Shown one piece after another: positions 32,457-40,962 of a DNA stretch of 64,000 nucleotides. Position numbers and translations under genes: made by a program. This DNA is from Streptomyces sp. CB00455 (lineage in GTDB: Bacteria > Actinomycetota > Actinomycetes > Streptomycetales > Streptomycetaceae): the NCBI RefSeq assembly GCF_001905445.1, contig NZ_LIVQ01000001.1, forward strand, positions 1,116,001 through 1,180,000, read 5' to 3'. How positions within the stretch are numbered: position 1 is the first letter of the stretch; every line of letters begins with the position of its first letter. The notes under the pieces are model-generated. The model made no database searches and was not told where the DNA came from. It worked only from the letters and a program-made list of their open reading frames with translations.

Positions 32457-33662
32457 ATGGCCCGACTCGCCCAGACCGCCGGGCTCAACGACGTCCAGCG
32501 GGAGATCCTCAAGACCGTCCGGGAGTTCGTCGACAAGGAGATCATCCCGGTCGCGACCCAGCTGGAGCACCGCGACGAGTACCCCCAGGACATCGTCGAC
32601 GGCCTCAAGGAGCTCGGCCTCTTCGGGCTGATGATCCCGGAGGAGTACGGCGGCCTGGGTGAGTCGCTCCTCACCTACGCCCTGTGCGTCGAGGAGATCG
32701 CGCGTGGCTGGATGTCCGTCTCGGGCATCATCAACACGCACTTCATCGTGGCGTACATGCTCAAGCAGCACGGCACGCAGGAGCAGAAGGACCACTTCCT
32801 GCCCCGTATGGCGCTGGGCGAGGTGCGGGGCGCGTTCTCGATGTCCGAGCCCGCGCTGGGCTCGGACGTGTCGGCCATCACGTCCAAGGCGGTGAAGGAC
32901 GGCGACGAGTACGTCCTGAACGGCCAGAAGATGTGGCTGACCAACGGCGGCACGTCCACTCTGGTGGCCGTTCTGGTCCGGAGTGACGAAGGACACCCCG
33001 AGGGCACGGCGCCCCACAAGTCGATGACGACCTTCCTCGTCGAGAAGGAGCCGGGCTTCGGTGAGGTGCGTCCGGGCCTGACCATTCCGGGCAAGATCGA
33101 CAAGATGGGCTACAAGGGCGTCGACACGACCGAGCTCATCATGGACGGACTGCGCATTCCGGCCAATCGGGTCCTCGGGGGCCAGACGGGCCGAGGGTTT
33201 TACCAAATGATGGACGGGGTCGAGGTCGGGCGGGTCAACGTGGCGGCCCGTGGCTGCGGCGTCGCACAGCGTGCCTTCGAGCTGGGCGTCTCGTATGCCC
33301 AGCAACGTCACACTTTCGGCAAGGCGATCGCCGAGCACCAGGCCATCCAGTTCAAGCTGGCCGAAATGGCTACCAAGGTCGAAGCCGCCCATGCCATGAT
33401 GGTCAATGCAGCACGCAAAAAGGACTCTGGGGAACGAAACGACCTCGAAGCGGGGATGGCGAAGTACCTCGCCTCCGAGTACTGCAAGGAGGTGGTGGAG
33501 GACGCCTTCCGTATCCATGGCGGATACGGGTTCTCCAAGGAGTACGAGATCGAGCGCCTTTACCGCGAGGCCCCGATGCTGCTGATCGGTGAAGGTACCG
33601 CCGAGATCCAGAAAATGATCATCGGGCGACGCCTGCTGGAGGAGTACCGGCTCCAGGGCTGA
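32457..33662 (+). CDS. Acyl-CoA dehydrogenase, probable methylsuccinyl-CoA dehydrogenase
   Basis: 401 residues, last gene of the ccr operon. FAD-dependent acyl-CoA dehydrogenase motifs: FSMSEPALGSDVSAITSKA, KMWLTNGGTSTL, RVNVAARGCGVAQRAFE, HTFGKAIAEHQAIQFKLAEMAT and the closing IGEGTAEIQKMIIGRRLLEEY, whose EGT Glu is the catalytic base. The pathway predicts oxidation of (2S)-methylsuccinyl-CoA to mesaconyl-CoA. The last 160 codons use noticeably more A/T in third positions (GGGTTTTACCAAATG, GCACGCAAAAAGG) than the first part. Confidence 0.92.
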   Translation: MARLAQTAGLNDVQREILKTVREFVDKEIIPVATQLEHRDEYPQDIVDGLKELGLFGLMIPEEYGGLGESLLTYALCVEEIARGWMSVSGIINTHFIVAYMLKQHGTQEQKDHFLPRMALGEVRGAFSMSEPALGSDVSAITSKAVKDGDEYVLNGQKMWLTNGGTSTLVAVLVRSDEGHPEGTAPHKSMTTFLVEKEPGFGEVRPGLTIPGKIDKMGYKGVDTTELIMDGLRIPANRVLGGQTGRGFYQMMDGVEVGRVNVAARGCGVAQRAFELGVSYAQQRHTFGKAIAEHQAIQFKLAEMATKVEAAHAMMVNAARKKDSGERNDLEAGMAKYLASEYCKEVVEDAFRIHGGYGFSKEYEIERLYREAPMLLIGEGTAEIQKMIIGRRLLEEYRLQG

Positions 33663-33761
33663 AAGTACCTTTTGCGGCGGATCATCCACTGGTCCGTCGC
33701 AGAAGTGTCACTGGCAGTCACTGGCCGACGGCCATCGACTCGGCTTCTGGCTTGCCCAGTT

Positions 33762-33773
33762 GTTGCGCGCAAC
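33762..33773. promoter_or_regulatory. 12-bp palindrome in the psd promoter region
   Basis: GTTGCGCGCAAC, perfect, followed three bases later by TAGCAT, a possible -10 box. It lies 75 bp before the psd start in a 186-bp gap that is AT-richer than its surroundings. Confidence 0.4.
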
Positions 33774-33848
33774 CGATAGCATTCCAGTAAAGCCGCCGTC
33801 CCGTCCCCCTGTTTGCGGCGCGGCAATCACCCGCTACGAAGGTCATCC

Positions 33849-34505
33849 ATGCCCCACAGCCAAACCTCTGCACCTCGCGACAGCCTCCTTGGCGTACGCC
33901 TCGCGCGCGGAGCATCGCCGTGGCTTCTGCCGACCGTCGCCACCGCGGCGCTCAGCCTCACCCGGGCTCGCAAGTCCGGGCGCTGGGCCGCGGCGGCCGT
34001 GCCCGTCACCGCGCTCGCGGCGGGCATGCTGTGGTTCTTCCGCGACCCCGAGCGTGAGATCGCCCAGGGCCGGGTCATCTCGCCCGCCGACGGTGTGGTG
34101 CAGAGCATCATGCCGTGGAAGGACGGCCGGACCCGGGTCGCGATCTTCATGAGCCCGCTGAACGTCCACGTCAACCGTGCACCCCTCGCCGGCACGGTGA
34201 CGTCCGTGGAGCACATCCCCGGCGGATTCGTTCCGGCGTTCAACAAGGAGAGCGAGAACAACGAGCGCGTTGTCTGGCACTTCGACACCGAGCTCGGCGA
34301 CATCGAGATGGTGCAGATCGCCGGCGCCGTCGCCCGGCGCATCGTCCCGTACCTCCCGGCCGGCACCAAGGTCGAGCAGGGCGAGCGCATCGGTCTGATC
34401 CGCTTCGGCTCCCGCGTCGACATCTACCTTCCCGAGGGTGTCGAGGTCGCGGTCGAGGTCGGGCAGGCCACCACCGCGGGGGTGACCCGAATTGACCGTG
34501 ACTGA
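33849..34505 (+). CDS. psd: Phosphatidylserine decarboxylase proenzyme
   Basis: 218 residues from the ATG at 33849, with GAAGG eight bases ahead. Short actinobacterial/archaeal-type PSD: one or two membrane segments (TVATAALSLTRARK, AAVPVTALAAGMLWFF), FRDPER, ISPADGVVQSI, FMSPLNVHVNRAP, GFVPAFNKESENNER. The self-cleavage site is the Gly-Ser in IRFGSRVDIYLP near residue 190, where the Ser becomes the pyruvoyl cofactor. It makes phosphatidylethanolamine from the product of the next gene, which it overlaps. Confidence 0.95.
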   Translation: MPHSQTSAPRDSLLGVRLARGASPWLLPTVATAALSLTRARKSGRWAAAAVPVTALAAGMLWFFRDPEREIAQGRVISPADGVVQSIMPWKDGRTRVAIFMSPLNVHVNRAPLAGTVTSVEHIPGGFVPAFNKESENNERVVWHFDTELGDIEMVQIAGAVARRIVPYLPAGTKVEQGERIGLIRFGSRVDIYLPEGVEVAVEVGQATTAGVTRIDRD

Positions 34506-35361
34506 CCCCGAGACTCCCGCCACGCCGTCGGGCGGGTGGGTGCCCGAGCCCGCCGAGGAGGAGTCCGCCGAGGACGACATGCCGCTCTCGCTGCGGCTGT
34601 CGATAGCGGACACGCTCACCCTCGGCAACGCGACGTGCGGATTCATGGCGGTGTACTTCACCACCACAGGGATCCTCATCCCGCACCTCACCGGCAGCGG
34701 GGAATCGGGCATGGCCCGGCACAGCGCCGCGACGGCGGTGATACTGATGCTGCTCGCCGCGGTCTTCGACCTCTTCGACGGCATCGTGGCCCGCAAGCTG
34801 CGCAGCTCGCCGATGGGCGCCGAACTGGACAACCTGTCCGACCTGATCAGCTTCGGCCTGGCTCCCGCCTACTTCGTGCTCGTCTACGGCATGGTCGCCG
34901 ACGACGCGCACCAGAAGGTGTCGGCGCTGGCCGCGATCGTGGTGCTGCTGGCCGTGGTGCTCAGGCTGGCCAGATTCAGCTGCGTGACGATGAAGGACGG
35001 CATGTTCCAGGGCATGCCGAGCCCCTTCGGCGCCCTCACGGTCGTCTCCGTCGTCCTGCTGGAGCTGCCCTTCCCGCCCACGCTGCTGGCGATCGTGGGC
35101 GTGGCCTGGCTGATGGTGAGCCGGGTCGAGTACCCCAAGCCGCGGGGCGTCCTCGCGGTGGCGATGCTCAGCTGGATCGTCGGTGCGATGGGACTGCTGG
35201 CGGCCTGGGCCTTCGACGCTCCGGGCGGCCAGCTGCTGCTCCAGACGGGCTGTGCGCTCCAGATCGCCCTGGCGGCGACCATCCCGCTGTTCGCCACGAC
35301 CCGTCGGGCGAACACCTTCCGCCACAACCGTCGTGAGGCCCGCGCCGCGACGCCGCGCTGA
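34492..35361 (+). CDS. pssA: CDP-diacylglycerol-serine O-phosphatidyltransferase
   Basis: 289 residues. The CDP-alcohol phosphotransferase motif is complete: FDGIVARKLRSSPMGAELDNLSD (D-G-x2-A-R-x8-G-x3-D-x3-D), about residues 103-125, binding metal and CDP-diacylglycerol. Six or more transmembrane helices. The start is TTG at 34492 or GTG at 34498, both in frame and inside the psd 3' end; psd-pssA are thus translationally coupled. The N-terminal 35 residues are acidic and Pro-rich. Confidence 0.94.
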   Translation: MTVTDPETPATPSGGWVPEPAEEESAEDDMPLSLRLSIADTLTLGNATCGFMAVYFTTTGILIPHLTGSGESGMARHSAATAVILMLLAAVFDLFDGIVARKLRSSPMGAELDNLSDLISFGLAPAYFVLVYGMVADDAHQKVSALAAIVVLLAVVLRLARFSCVTMKDGMFQGMPSPFGALTVVSVVLLELPFPPTLLAIVGVAWLMVSRVEYPKPRGVLAVAMLSWIVGAMGLLAAWAFDAPGGQLLLQTGCALQIALAATIPLFATTRRANTFRHNRREARAATPR

Positions 35362-35373
35362 CCACACGCTCCC

Positions 35374-35408
35374 GAAGGCCCCGGATGCACTCCGCATCCG
35401 GGGCCTTC
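35374..35408 (+). terminator. Strong intrinsic-type hairpin after pssA
   Basis: GAAGGCCCCGGATGC (35374-35388), five-base loop, perfect complement at 35394-35408. A 15-bp stem 13 bp after the pssA stop. Confidence 0.9.
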
Positions 35409-35537
35409 GTGCTGCCGGCCGGCGCCGCCGGACGCTGACCCTGCGACGCCTCCGAGGCCTCCGACGCGCCGTGGGGCGTTAGCCTTGATGTCGGAAAACC
35501 GCCAGCCGACAGGGGGCCGGGGCCGGATCCTGGAGCC

Positions 35538-37022
35538 ATGCACACCGATACCGAGCGTTGCGTCAGAGCCGTGCGGTCGAAGGACGCCCGCTTCGACGGC
35601 TGGTTCTTCACCGCCGTCCTGACCACCCGGATCTACTGCCGGCCGAGCTGCCCCGCCGTGCCGCCCAAGGTCGAGAACATGACCTTCCTGCCCAGCGCCG
35701 CCGCCTGCCAGCAGGCCGGTTTCCGGGCCTGCAAGCGGTGCCGGCCCGACACCAGCCCGGGCTCCCCCGAGTGGAACGCCCGCGCCGACGCCGTGGCCCG
35801 CGCCATGCGGCTGATCCAGGACGGGGTCGTCGACCGGGAGGGCGTGCCGGGACTCGCCGCCCGCCTCGGCTACTCCGCCCGCCAGGTGGAACGGCAGCTC
35901 GGCGCCGAGCTCGGCGCCGGTCCGCTGGCCCTCGCCCGGGCCCAGCGCGCCCAGACCGCCCGGCTGCTCATCGAGACCTCGGAGCTCCCGATGGGCGACG
36001 TGGCCTTCGCCGCCGGATTCTCCTCCATCCGCACTTTCAACGACACCGTGCGCGAGGTCTACGCCCTCTCGCCGAGCGCACTGCGCGAGCGGGCGGTCAA
36101 GGCCAGCCTCCGGAAGAACGCGCAGCCCCGGATCCCGGGGACGATCAGCCTCCGGCTGCCGTTCCGGGCGCCCCTCAACCCCGACAACCTCTTCGGCCAC
36201 CTGGCGGCGACCGCCGTCCCCGGCGTCGAGGAGTGGCGGGACGGCGCCTACCGCCGCACCCTGCGCCTGCCCTACGGCACCGGGATCGTCGCCCTGACCC
36301 CCCAGCCGGACCACATCGGCTGCCGGCTGGCCCTGACCGACCTGCGCGATCTGACCATCGCCATCAGCCGCTGCCGCTGGATGCTCGACCTCGACGCCGA
36401 TCCCGAGGCCGTCGACGAGCAGCTGCGCGCCGACCCGCTGCTGGCCCCGGTCGTGGACAAGGCCCCGGGGCGCCGGGTTCCCCGTACGGTCGACGCGGCG
36501 GAGTTCGCCGTACGGGCCGTACTGGGCCAGCAGGTGTCCACGGCGGCGGCGCGTACCCACGCGGCCCGGCTGGTCGCCGCGCACGGCGAACCCGTCGAGG
36601 ACCCGCTGGGCGGCCTCACCCACCTCTTCCCCTCCCCGCAGGCCCTCGCCGGGGTGGATCCGGAGTCCCTGGCCATGCCGCGCAGCCGTCGGACCACCTT
36701 CACCACACTGGTCGCGGCGCTGGCGGACGGCTCGCTCCCGCTCGGCATCGACAGCGACTGGGAGGCGGCCCGGTCCCGGCTCTGCGCGCTGCCGGGCTTC
36801 GGCCCGTGGACCACCGAGATCATCGCGATGCGCGCGCTCGGCGACCCGGACGCCTTCCTGCCGTCGGATCTGGGCGTGCGCCGGGCGGCGAAGGGGATCG
36901 GCCTGCCGTCCACCCCGGCCGCCCTGACCGCCCGCGCGGTCGGCTGGCGGCCCTGGCGCGCCTACGCCGTCCAGTACCTGTGGGCCACGGACGCCCACCC
37001 CATCAACCACCTGCCCGCCTGA
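35538..37022 (+). CDS. Ada-AlkA fusion: methyl-responsive regulator/3-methyladenine-DNA glycosylase II
   Basis: 494 residues. Order: Ada zinc domain with Cys34, Cys38, Cys65, Cys68 (IYCRPSC, ACKRC), one of which takes methyl groups from phosphotriesters; AraC-type HTH at about 85-185 (LAARLGYSARQVERQL, MGDVAFAAGFSSIRTFNDTVREVY); AlkA N-terminal domain (LRLPFRAPLNPDNLFGHL); and the HhH-GPD glycosylase with LPGFGPWTTEIIAMRALGDPDAFLPSDLGVRR, where the Asp before LG is catalytic. It is thus sensor, activator and repair enzyme in one. The ogt gene follows 14 bp later. Confidence 0.94.
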   Translation: MHTDTERCVRAVRSKDARFDGWFFTAVLTTRIYCRPSCPAVPPKVENMTFLPSAAACQQAGFRACKRCRPDTSPGSPEWNARADAVARAMRLIQDGVVDREGVPGLAARLGYSARQVERQLGAELGAGPLALARAQRAQTARLLIETSELPMGDVAFAAGFSSIRTFNDTVREVYALSPSALRERAVKASLRKNAQPRIPGTISLRLPFRAPLNPDNLFGHLAATAVPGVEEWRDGAYRRTLRLPYGTGIVALTPQPDHIGCRLALTDLRDLTIAISRCRWMLDLDADPEAVDEQLRADPLLAPVVDKAPGRRVPRTVDAAEFAVRAVLGQQVSTAAARTHAARLVAAHGEPVEDPLGGLTHLFPSPQALAGVDPESLAMPRSRRTTFTTLVAALADGSLPLGIDSDWEAARSRLCALPGFGPWTTEIIAMRALGDPDAFLPSDLGVRRAAKGIGLPSTPAALTARAVGWRPWRAYAVQYLWATDAHPINHLPA

Positions 37023-37036
37023 AAGGCCCCCGGACC

Positions 37037-37750
37037 ATGAACCGCACGACCACGAACGGCCCGACCGCGCACCGCCCGATGACGGGCGACCAGATGACGG
37101 GCGGCCCGATCACGGGCGGCCCGAGCGGGACGGACCGGAACGGGACGGACCCGAGCCCGATGGGCCCGACCGCGACCGGCGCGCACGCGACCCGCCCGGC
37201 CGCGACCCGCCCGGCCGCCGCCCGCGGCGGTCTGCACGTGCGGACCGTGCACCTCGCCCGCAAGCAGCACACCGTCGTCGACAGCCCCTACGGCCCGCTC
37301 ACCGTCGTCGCCACGGACGGCGTCCTCAGCGGCCTCTACATGACCGGCCAGCGCCACCGCCCCGCCGAGGAGTCCTTCGGGGAGCGGGTCGCCGCCTGCG
37401 AGGAGCCCTTCCCCGAGGTGGCGCGGCAGCTGACCGCCTACTTCGCCGGGGAGCTCACCTCTTTCGACCTGCCGCTCCGGCTGGAGGGCACCGACTTCCA
37501 GCGGCGCGTGTGGGACCAGCTGGTGCGGATTCCCTACGGCGAGACGTGGTCGTACGGGAAGCTCGCGGCCGAGCTGGGCCGGCCGACGGCCTCGCGCGCC
37601 GTGGGACTGGCGAACGGGAAGAACCCGGTCGGGATCATCGTGCCGTGCCACCGGGTGATCGGGGCCTCCGGCGCCATGACCGGATACGGCGGCGGGGTGG
37701 AGCGCAAGGTGCGGCTGCTGGCCTTCGAAGCGGGCGCCCGGCAGCTCTGA
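37037..37750 (+). CDS. ogt: Methylated-DNA-protein-cysteine methyltransferase with repetitive N-terminus
   Basis: 237 residues. The C-terminal O6-alkylguanine transferase domain is canonical: FQRRVWDQLVRIPYGETWSYGKLAAELGRP (helix-turn-helix), RAVGLANGKNPVGIIVPCHRVIG with acceptor Cys in PCHRV, and GYGGGVERKVRLLAFE. The first 60 residues are a degenerate repeat (MTGDQMTGGPITGG, ATRPAATRPAA) encoded by tandem GACGGGCGG/CGACCCGCC units; family enzymes usually start near residue 68 here. The upstream Ada-type activator should control it. Confidence 0.92.
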   Translation: MNRTTTNGPTAHRPMTGDQMTGGPITGGPSGTDRNGTDPSPMGPTATGAHATRPAATRPAAARGGLHVRTVHLARKQHTVVDSPYGPLTVVATDGVLSGLYMTGQRHRPAEESFGERVAACEEPFPEVARQLTAYFAGELTSFDLPLRLEGTDFQRRVWDQLVRIPYGETWSYGKLAAELGRPTASRAVGLANGKNPVGIIVPCHRVIGASGAMTGYGGGVERKVRLLAFEAGARQL

Positions 37751-37771
37751 GGCCGGCGCGTGGAGGGGCAA

Positions 37772-37831
37772 GGGGGTGCCGTGCAGGTCGGGCCGGCCCG
37801 GGGCGCGTGCTCCGACCGGCACGGCACCCCC
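37772..37831. terminator. Long hairpin downstream of ogt
   Basis: GGGGGTGCCGTGC (37772-37784) pairs perfectly with GCACGGCACCCCC (37819-37831). Inside, GGTCGG (37786-37791) pairs with CCGACC (37812-37817). It is convergent with the reverse-strand gene ending at 37899. Confidence 0.75.
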
Positions 37832-37837
37832 TGGCTG

Positions 37838-37902
37838 GTGCTGTGACCGGAGAGGTTCACCGGGTCGCGGCGCCCGCCAAACCCTTCCGGTCACAGCACT
37901 AG
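37838..37902. repeat. 66-bp palindromic dispersed repeat, copy 2 (inverted relative to copy 1)
   Basis: Starts GGTGCTGTGACCGGAGAGG and ends CCGGTCACAGCACTAG, with central GGGTCGCGGCGCCC. Its reverse complement aligns end to end with 12801-12866. The TAG stop of the reverse-strand gene is its terminal trinucleotide, as in copy-remnant 12230. Confidence 0.8.
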
Positions 37903-38327
37903 ACGACGAGCAGCGGGACCAGCAGGGCGAAGGCGGCGCCCGCCTCCACCGCGTAGCCGTAGAGCGACGGGTGCTGGACGGGCGCCGCGAGCAGGACCAC
38001 GCTCTGCTGGGCGCAGGCCGCCGCCACCCAGTCGGCGTCGGCGCCGAGGTTGCCCTGGTACCAGCCCTCGCAGGAGCCGGGGCCGTTGACGGCGAGGAGG
38101 TCGTCCTCGCGGCGGTAGAAGGCCTGCCACTGGGTGGCGGGCACGGACCATCCCTCGAAGTCGGTGAACTGGGCCCAGCCGCCCTCGCGGATCGCGGTGT
38201 CGAACAGCCAGACCGGTGTCCCCTCCGGGGTCACCTCGCCGCCGGCCTGCTCGTCGGTGGTGAAGTGGACCATGGGCAGGGCGTCGGGCCCGTCGGCGGT
38301 ACTGGGCCAGGCGTACATCGTGATCAT
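37899..38327 (-). CDS. Conserved hypothetical protein
   Basis: 142 residues, ATG at 38327. I do not recognise a family. The chain starts MITMYAWPSTADGPDALPMV, is rich in aromatic residues (WLFDTAIREGGWAQF, WQAFYRRED), and ends with a hydrophobic run of Ala/Leu/Val (GAAFALLVPLLVV) that could be a strand or a short membrane tail. The stop TAG is contributed by the palindromic repeat, so the present C-terminus may have been set by the repeat's insertion. The NUDIX gene lies 35 bp upstream on the same strand. Confidence 0.65.
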   Translation of the reverse strand: MITMYAWPSTADGPDALPMVHFTTDEQAGGEVTPEGTPVWLFDTAIREGGWAQFTDFEGWSVPATQWQAFYRREDDLLAVNGPGSCEGWYQGNLGADADWVAAACAQQSVVLLAAPVQHPSLYGYAVEAGAAFALLVPLLVV

Positions 38328-38362
38328 CAGCTGATTCTGTCCTGCTCGCAGTAAGCCCGGTG

Positions 38363-38863
38363 TCACGAGGAGGCCGGGCGCCGGCCGTTCTCCAGTTCCA
38401 CGGTGCCCTCGCCCGACTGGAGGACCCGGTAGGCCTCCCGGGCGCGCAGACCCAGCGATCCGCCCAGGCGGGCCGTCAGTTCGGCCGGCTCCACGAACCG
38501 CCAGGACAGGAGTTCCTCCTCCTGGAGCGTGATGGAGGCGATCTGAGCGGCGTCCAGGACGCCGCCGTCGTAGAGGTAGGCGACCAGCGGCGGACGGCCC
38601 GCGCCCAAGGTCCAGTCGACGGCGAGCAACCGGCCGAGCGGCACGTCGATGCCGATCTCCTCGGCGCTCTCGCGGCGGGCTGCGGCCCGCGGTGACTCGC
38701 CCTGGTCCGATTCGATCGTGCCGCCCGGCAGGGCCCACCCTTCGCGGTAGTTGGGCTCGACGATCAGGACGCGACCCTCGGCGTCCCGGTAGAGGGCGGC
38801 CGCGCCGGCCAGCACCCGGGGCAGGCTCGCGATGTAGGTGGCGTAGTCATCCGTGGTGGTCAC
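38363..38863 (-). CDS. NUDIX hydrolase
   Basis: 166 residues. The Nudix box is GGTIESDQGESPRAAARRESAEEIGI at about residues 50-75 in two runs; the R-E-x-x-E-E-x-G core with metal-binding Glu residues is intact, while the spacing G-x7-E is two longer than the standard G-x5-E. Substrate is probably a nucleoside diphosphate derivative. It appears to be first of a two-gene unit with the hypothetical protein at 37899. Confidence 0.88.
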   Translation of the reverse strand: MTTTDDYATYIASLPRVLAGAAALYRDAEGRVLIVEPNYREGWALPGGTIESDQGESPRAAARRESAEEIGIDVPLGRLLAVDWTLGAGRPPLVAYLYDGGVLDAAQIASITLQEEELLSWRFVEPAELTARLGGSLGLRAREAYRVLQSGEGTVELENGRRPASS

Positions 38864-39060
38864 TGCGCCACCCTACCCAGGGCCCCACGGCCCGCGGCTG
38901 CCCGGTCCGCCCCTGCCCACGCCCGGCTTCGCAGCCGTATGTCCCTGTCTGGACGCATGTCGGGCCGGGTGTGACCCAGGCCACCCATGGGCATAGGAGG
39001 ATCCTCCGGATAGGCTCATGGCGGCGCGACTGCACTGTTCGATAGCAAGGGATCAGCAAG

Positions 39061-40209
39061 GTGACGGACGGAGCAGTAAACGAGGCCGCGCGCGTGCTCA
39101 TCGCCGCGGACAAATTCAAGGGTTCGCTCACGGCCGTGCAGGTCGCGGAGCGGGTGACGGCGGGTCTGCGCAGGGCCGTACCGGGCGTGGAGATCGAGAC
39201 CCTCCCCGTCGCGGACGGCGGCGACGGCACGGTCGCGGCCGCGGTGGCGGCCGGTTTCGAACGCCGGGAGGTACGGGTCACCGGGCCCCTCGGCGACCAG
39301 GTCACGGCCGCCTTCGCGCTGCGCGGGGAGACCGCCGTGGTCGAGATGGCGGAGGCCTCCGGGCTGCAGTTGCTGCCGACGGGCACCTTCGCGCCGCTGA
39401 CGGCCACCACGTACGGCTCGGGCGAGCTGCTGAAGGCCGCGCTGGACGCGGGCGCGCGCACGATCGTCTTCGGTGTGGGCGGCAGTGCCACCACCGACGG
39501 CGGCGCCGGCATGCTGGCCGCGCTGGGCGCGGTCTTCCTGGATGCGAACGGCGAACCGGTCGGACCGGGCGGCGGTGCGCTGGCCGGGCTGGCCTCGGCC
39601 GACCTCTCCGGCATCGACCCCCGCTTCGCGGAGGTGGAGCTCGTCCTCGCGAGCGACGTGGACAACCCGCTGACGGGTCCGAAGGGCGCACCGGCGGTCT
39701 ACGGCCCGCAGAAGGGGGCGTCCCCCGAGGAGGTGGCGGCGCTCGACGCGGCGCTGGCGCACTTCGCGGGGGTGCTGGAGAAGTCGATCGGCGCCAGGGC
39801 CGCCGAGTGCGCGGCGCTCCCGGGCGCGGGCGGTGCCGGCGGCATCGGCTACGGGGCGCTGCTCCTCGGGGCCACCTTCCGCCCCGGCATCGAGCTGATG
39901 CTGGAGGTGCTGGGCTTCGCCCCCGCGCTGGAGCGGGCGACGCTGGTCATCACCGGTGAGGGCTCGCTGGACGAGCAGACCCTGCACGGCAAGGCCCCGG
40001 CCGGTGTCGCGGCGGCCGCCCGGGCCGCGGGCAAGCCGGTCGTGGCGGTCTGCGGCCGGCTTTTGCTGGACCAGGAGGCGCTGGAGACCGCCGGCATCCG
40101 CAGGGCGTACCCGCTCTCGGACGTGGAACCCGATCCGGCCAAGTCCATCCCGAACGCCGGTCCCCTGCTGGAGCAGGTCGCGGCCCGCATCGCGGCCGAC
40201 GTGCTCTGA
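39061..40209 (+). CDS. Glycerate kinase (GlxK/GarK family, glycerate 2-kinase)
   Basis: 382 residues, GTG at 39061. Family motifs: IAADKFKGSLTAVQVAERVTAGL at the N-terminus, VADGGDGTVAAAVAAG, VFGVGGSATTDGGAGMLAALGA and LASDVDNPLTGPKGA, then GGIGYGALLLGATFRPGIELMLE and ITGEGSLDEQTLHGKAPAGVA. It phosphorylates D-glycerate with ATP to 2-phosphoglycerate, linking glyoxylate or serine breakdown to glycolysis. It stands alone, with a strong hairpin directly behind. GGAGGATCCTCC at 38996-39007 upstream is a perfect palindrome. Confidence 0.94.
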   Translation: MTDGAVNEAARVLIAADKFKGSLTAVQVAERVTAGLRRAVPGVEIETLPVADGGDGTVAAAVAAGFERREVRVTGPLGDQVTAAFALRGETAVVEMAEASGLQLLPTGTFAPLTATTYGSGELLKAALDAGARTIVFGVGGSATTDGGAGMLAALGAVFLDANGEPVGPGGGALAGLASADLSGIDPRFAEVELVLASDVDNPLTGPKGAPAVYGPQKGASPEEVAALDAALAHFAGVLEKSIGARAAECAALPGAGGAGGIGYGALLLGATFRPGIELMLEVLGFAPALERATLVITGEGSLDEQTLHGKAPAGVAAAARAAGKPVVAVCGRLLLDQEALETAGIRRAYPLSDVEPDPAKSIPNAGPLLEQVAARIAADVL

Positions 40210-40215
40210 CCCCGT

Positions 40216-40263
40216 ACGGCCGAGGGCCCGGATCCCCGCCCGGGGATGCGGGCCCTCGGCCGT
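40216..40263 (+). terminator. Nested hairpin after glycerate kinase
   Basis: ACGGCCGAGGGCCCG at 40216-40230 pairs perfectly with 40249-40263; inside, ATCCCC (40232-40237) pairs with GGGGAT (40242-40247). A near-perfect 48-base stem-loop seven bases after the stop. Confidence 0.9.
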
Positions 40264-40297
40264 GCTCGCGGCGGCCGGGCGGGCCGCCCGGCCCGCT

Positions 40298-40900
40298 TCA
40301 CGGGGCCGCGGGGGCGCTCTGGACGGCCGCCAGCACCTCCGCCGTCGTCACCACGCGGGCGAAGCCCCCGCCTGCCAGGTTGACCGCGGTGGCGGTGGCC
40401 AGTTCGTCGGCGGTCAGGCCCGGGCCCTGCGGGCCGGCGAGGTCGAAGGTGTGGGTGGCGTCGAGCGGGACGAGGACGTCGTAACCGAGGTTCCCGGCCA
40501 TCCGGGCGGTGGTCTCGACGCACATGTTGGTCTGGATGCCCACCGGCACGACCTGGCCGATGCCGCCGGCGGTGAGCCACTCGGCCAGGTCCGGGGTGCC
40601 GTAGAAGGCGGAGTTCACGGTCTTGGTGATCAGCAGGGACTCGTACCTGCGTTCCTCGACCAGGTCCTTGAAGGCGTGCCCGGGGTGGTCGGGCGCGAGG
40701 ACGGAGCCGGGACGCGAGGCGTGCCGTACCAGCACCACCGGCCGGCCCGAGGCGCGCCAGGCGTCCATCAGGGCGGCGATGTTGTCCTCGGCGGCCGGGT
40801 TGTTGCGCGGCCCCCAGAAGGAGGGGTCGTCGAAGCCCCGCTGTACGTCGATGACCAGCAGGGCGCTGTTCGGGGCGATCTCGATCGCGGTCTGTGTCAT
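40298..40900 (-). CDS. Isochorismatase-family cysteine hydrolase
   Basis: 200 residues. Catalytic triad: Asp18 in LLVIDVQRGF, Lys in LITKTVNSAFYGT and Cys in GIQTNMCVETTARMA, with the cis-peptide before it. Members hydrolyse amides such as nicotinamide, N-carbamoylsarcosine or ureidoacrylate. No residue decides the substrate. It is divergent from a GlxA-type regulator across a perfect palindrome, so probably under its control. Confidence 0.92.
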   Translation of the reverse strand: MTQTAIEIAPNSALLVIDVQRGFDDPSFWGPRNNPAAEDNIAALMDAWRASGRPVVLVRHASRPGSVLAPDHPGHAFKDLVEERRYESLLITKTVNSAFYGTPDLAEWLTAGGIGQVVPVGIQTNMCVETTARMAGNLGYDVLVPLDATHTFDLAGPQGPGLTADELATATAVNLAGGGFARVVTTAEVLAAVQSAPAAP

Positions 40901-40962
40901 GCCTCCATCCTCTGCGTCCGGGCCGGGCGCCGACAGGGCCGTCGGCGCCCCGGACCGATGGG

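Noticed and set aside
35558..37036. Ogt starting far upstream inside the Ada-AlkA gene
   Set aside because: The open frame is only the alternative frame of that gene; the ATG at 37037 is the first start outside it.
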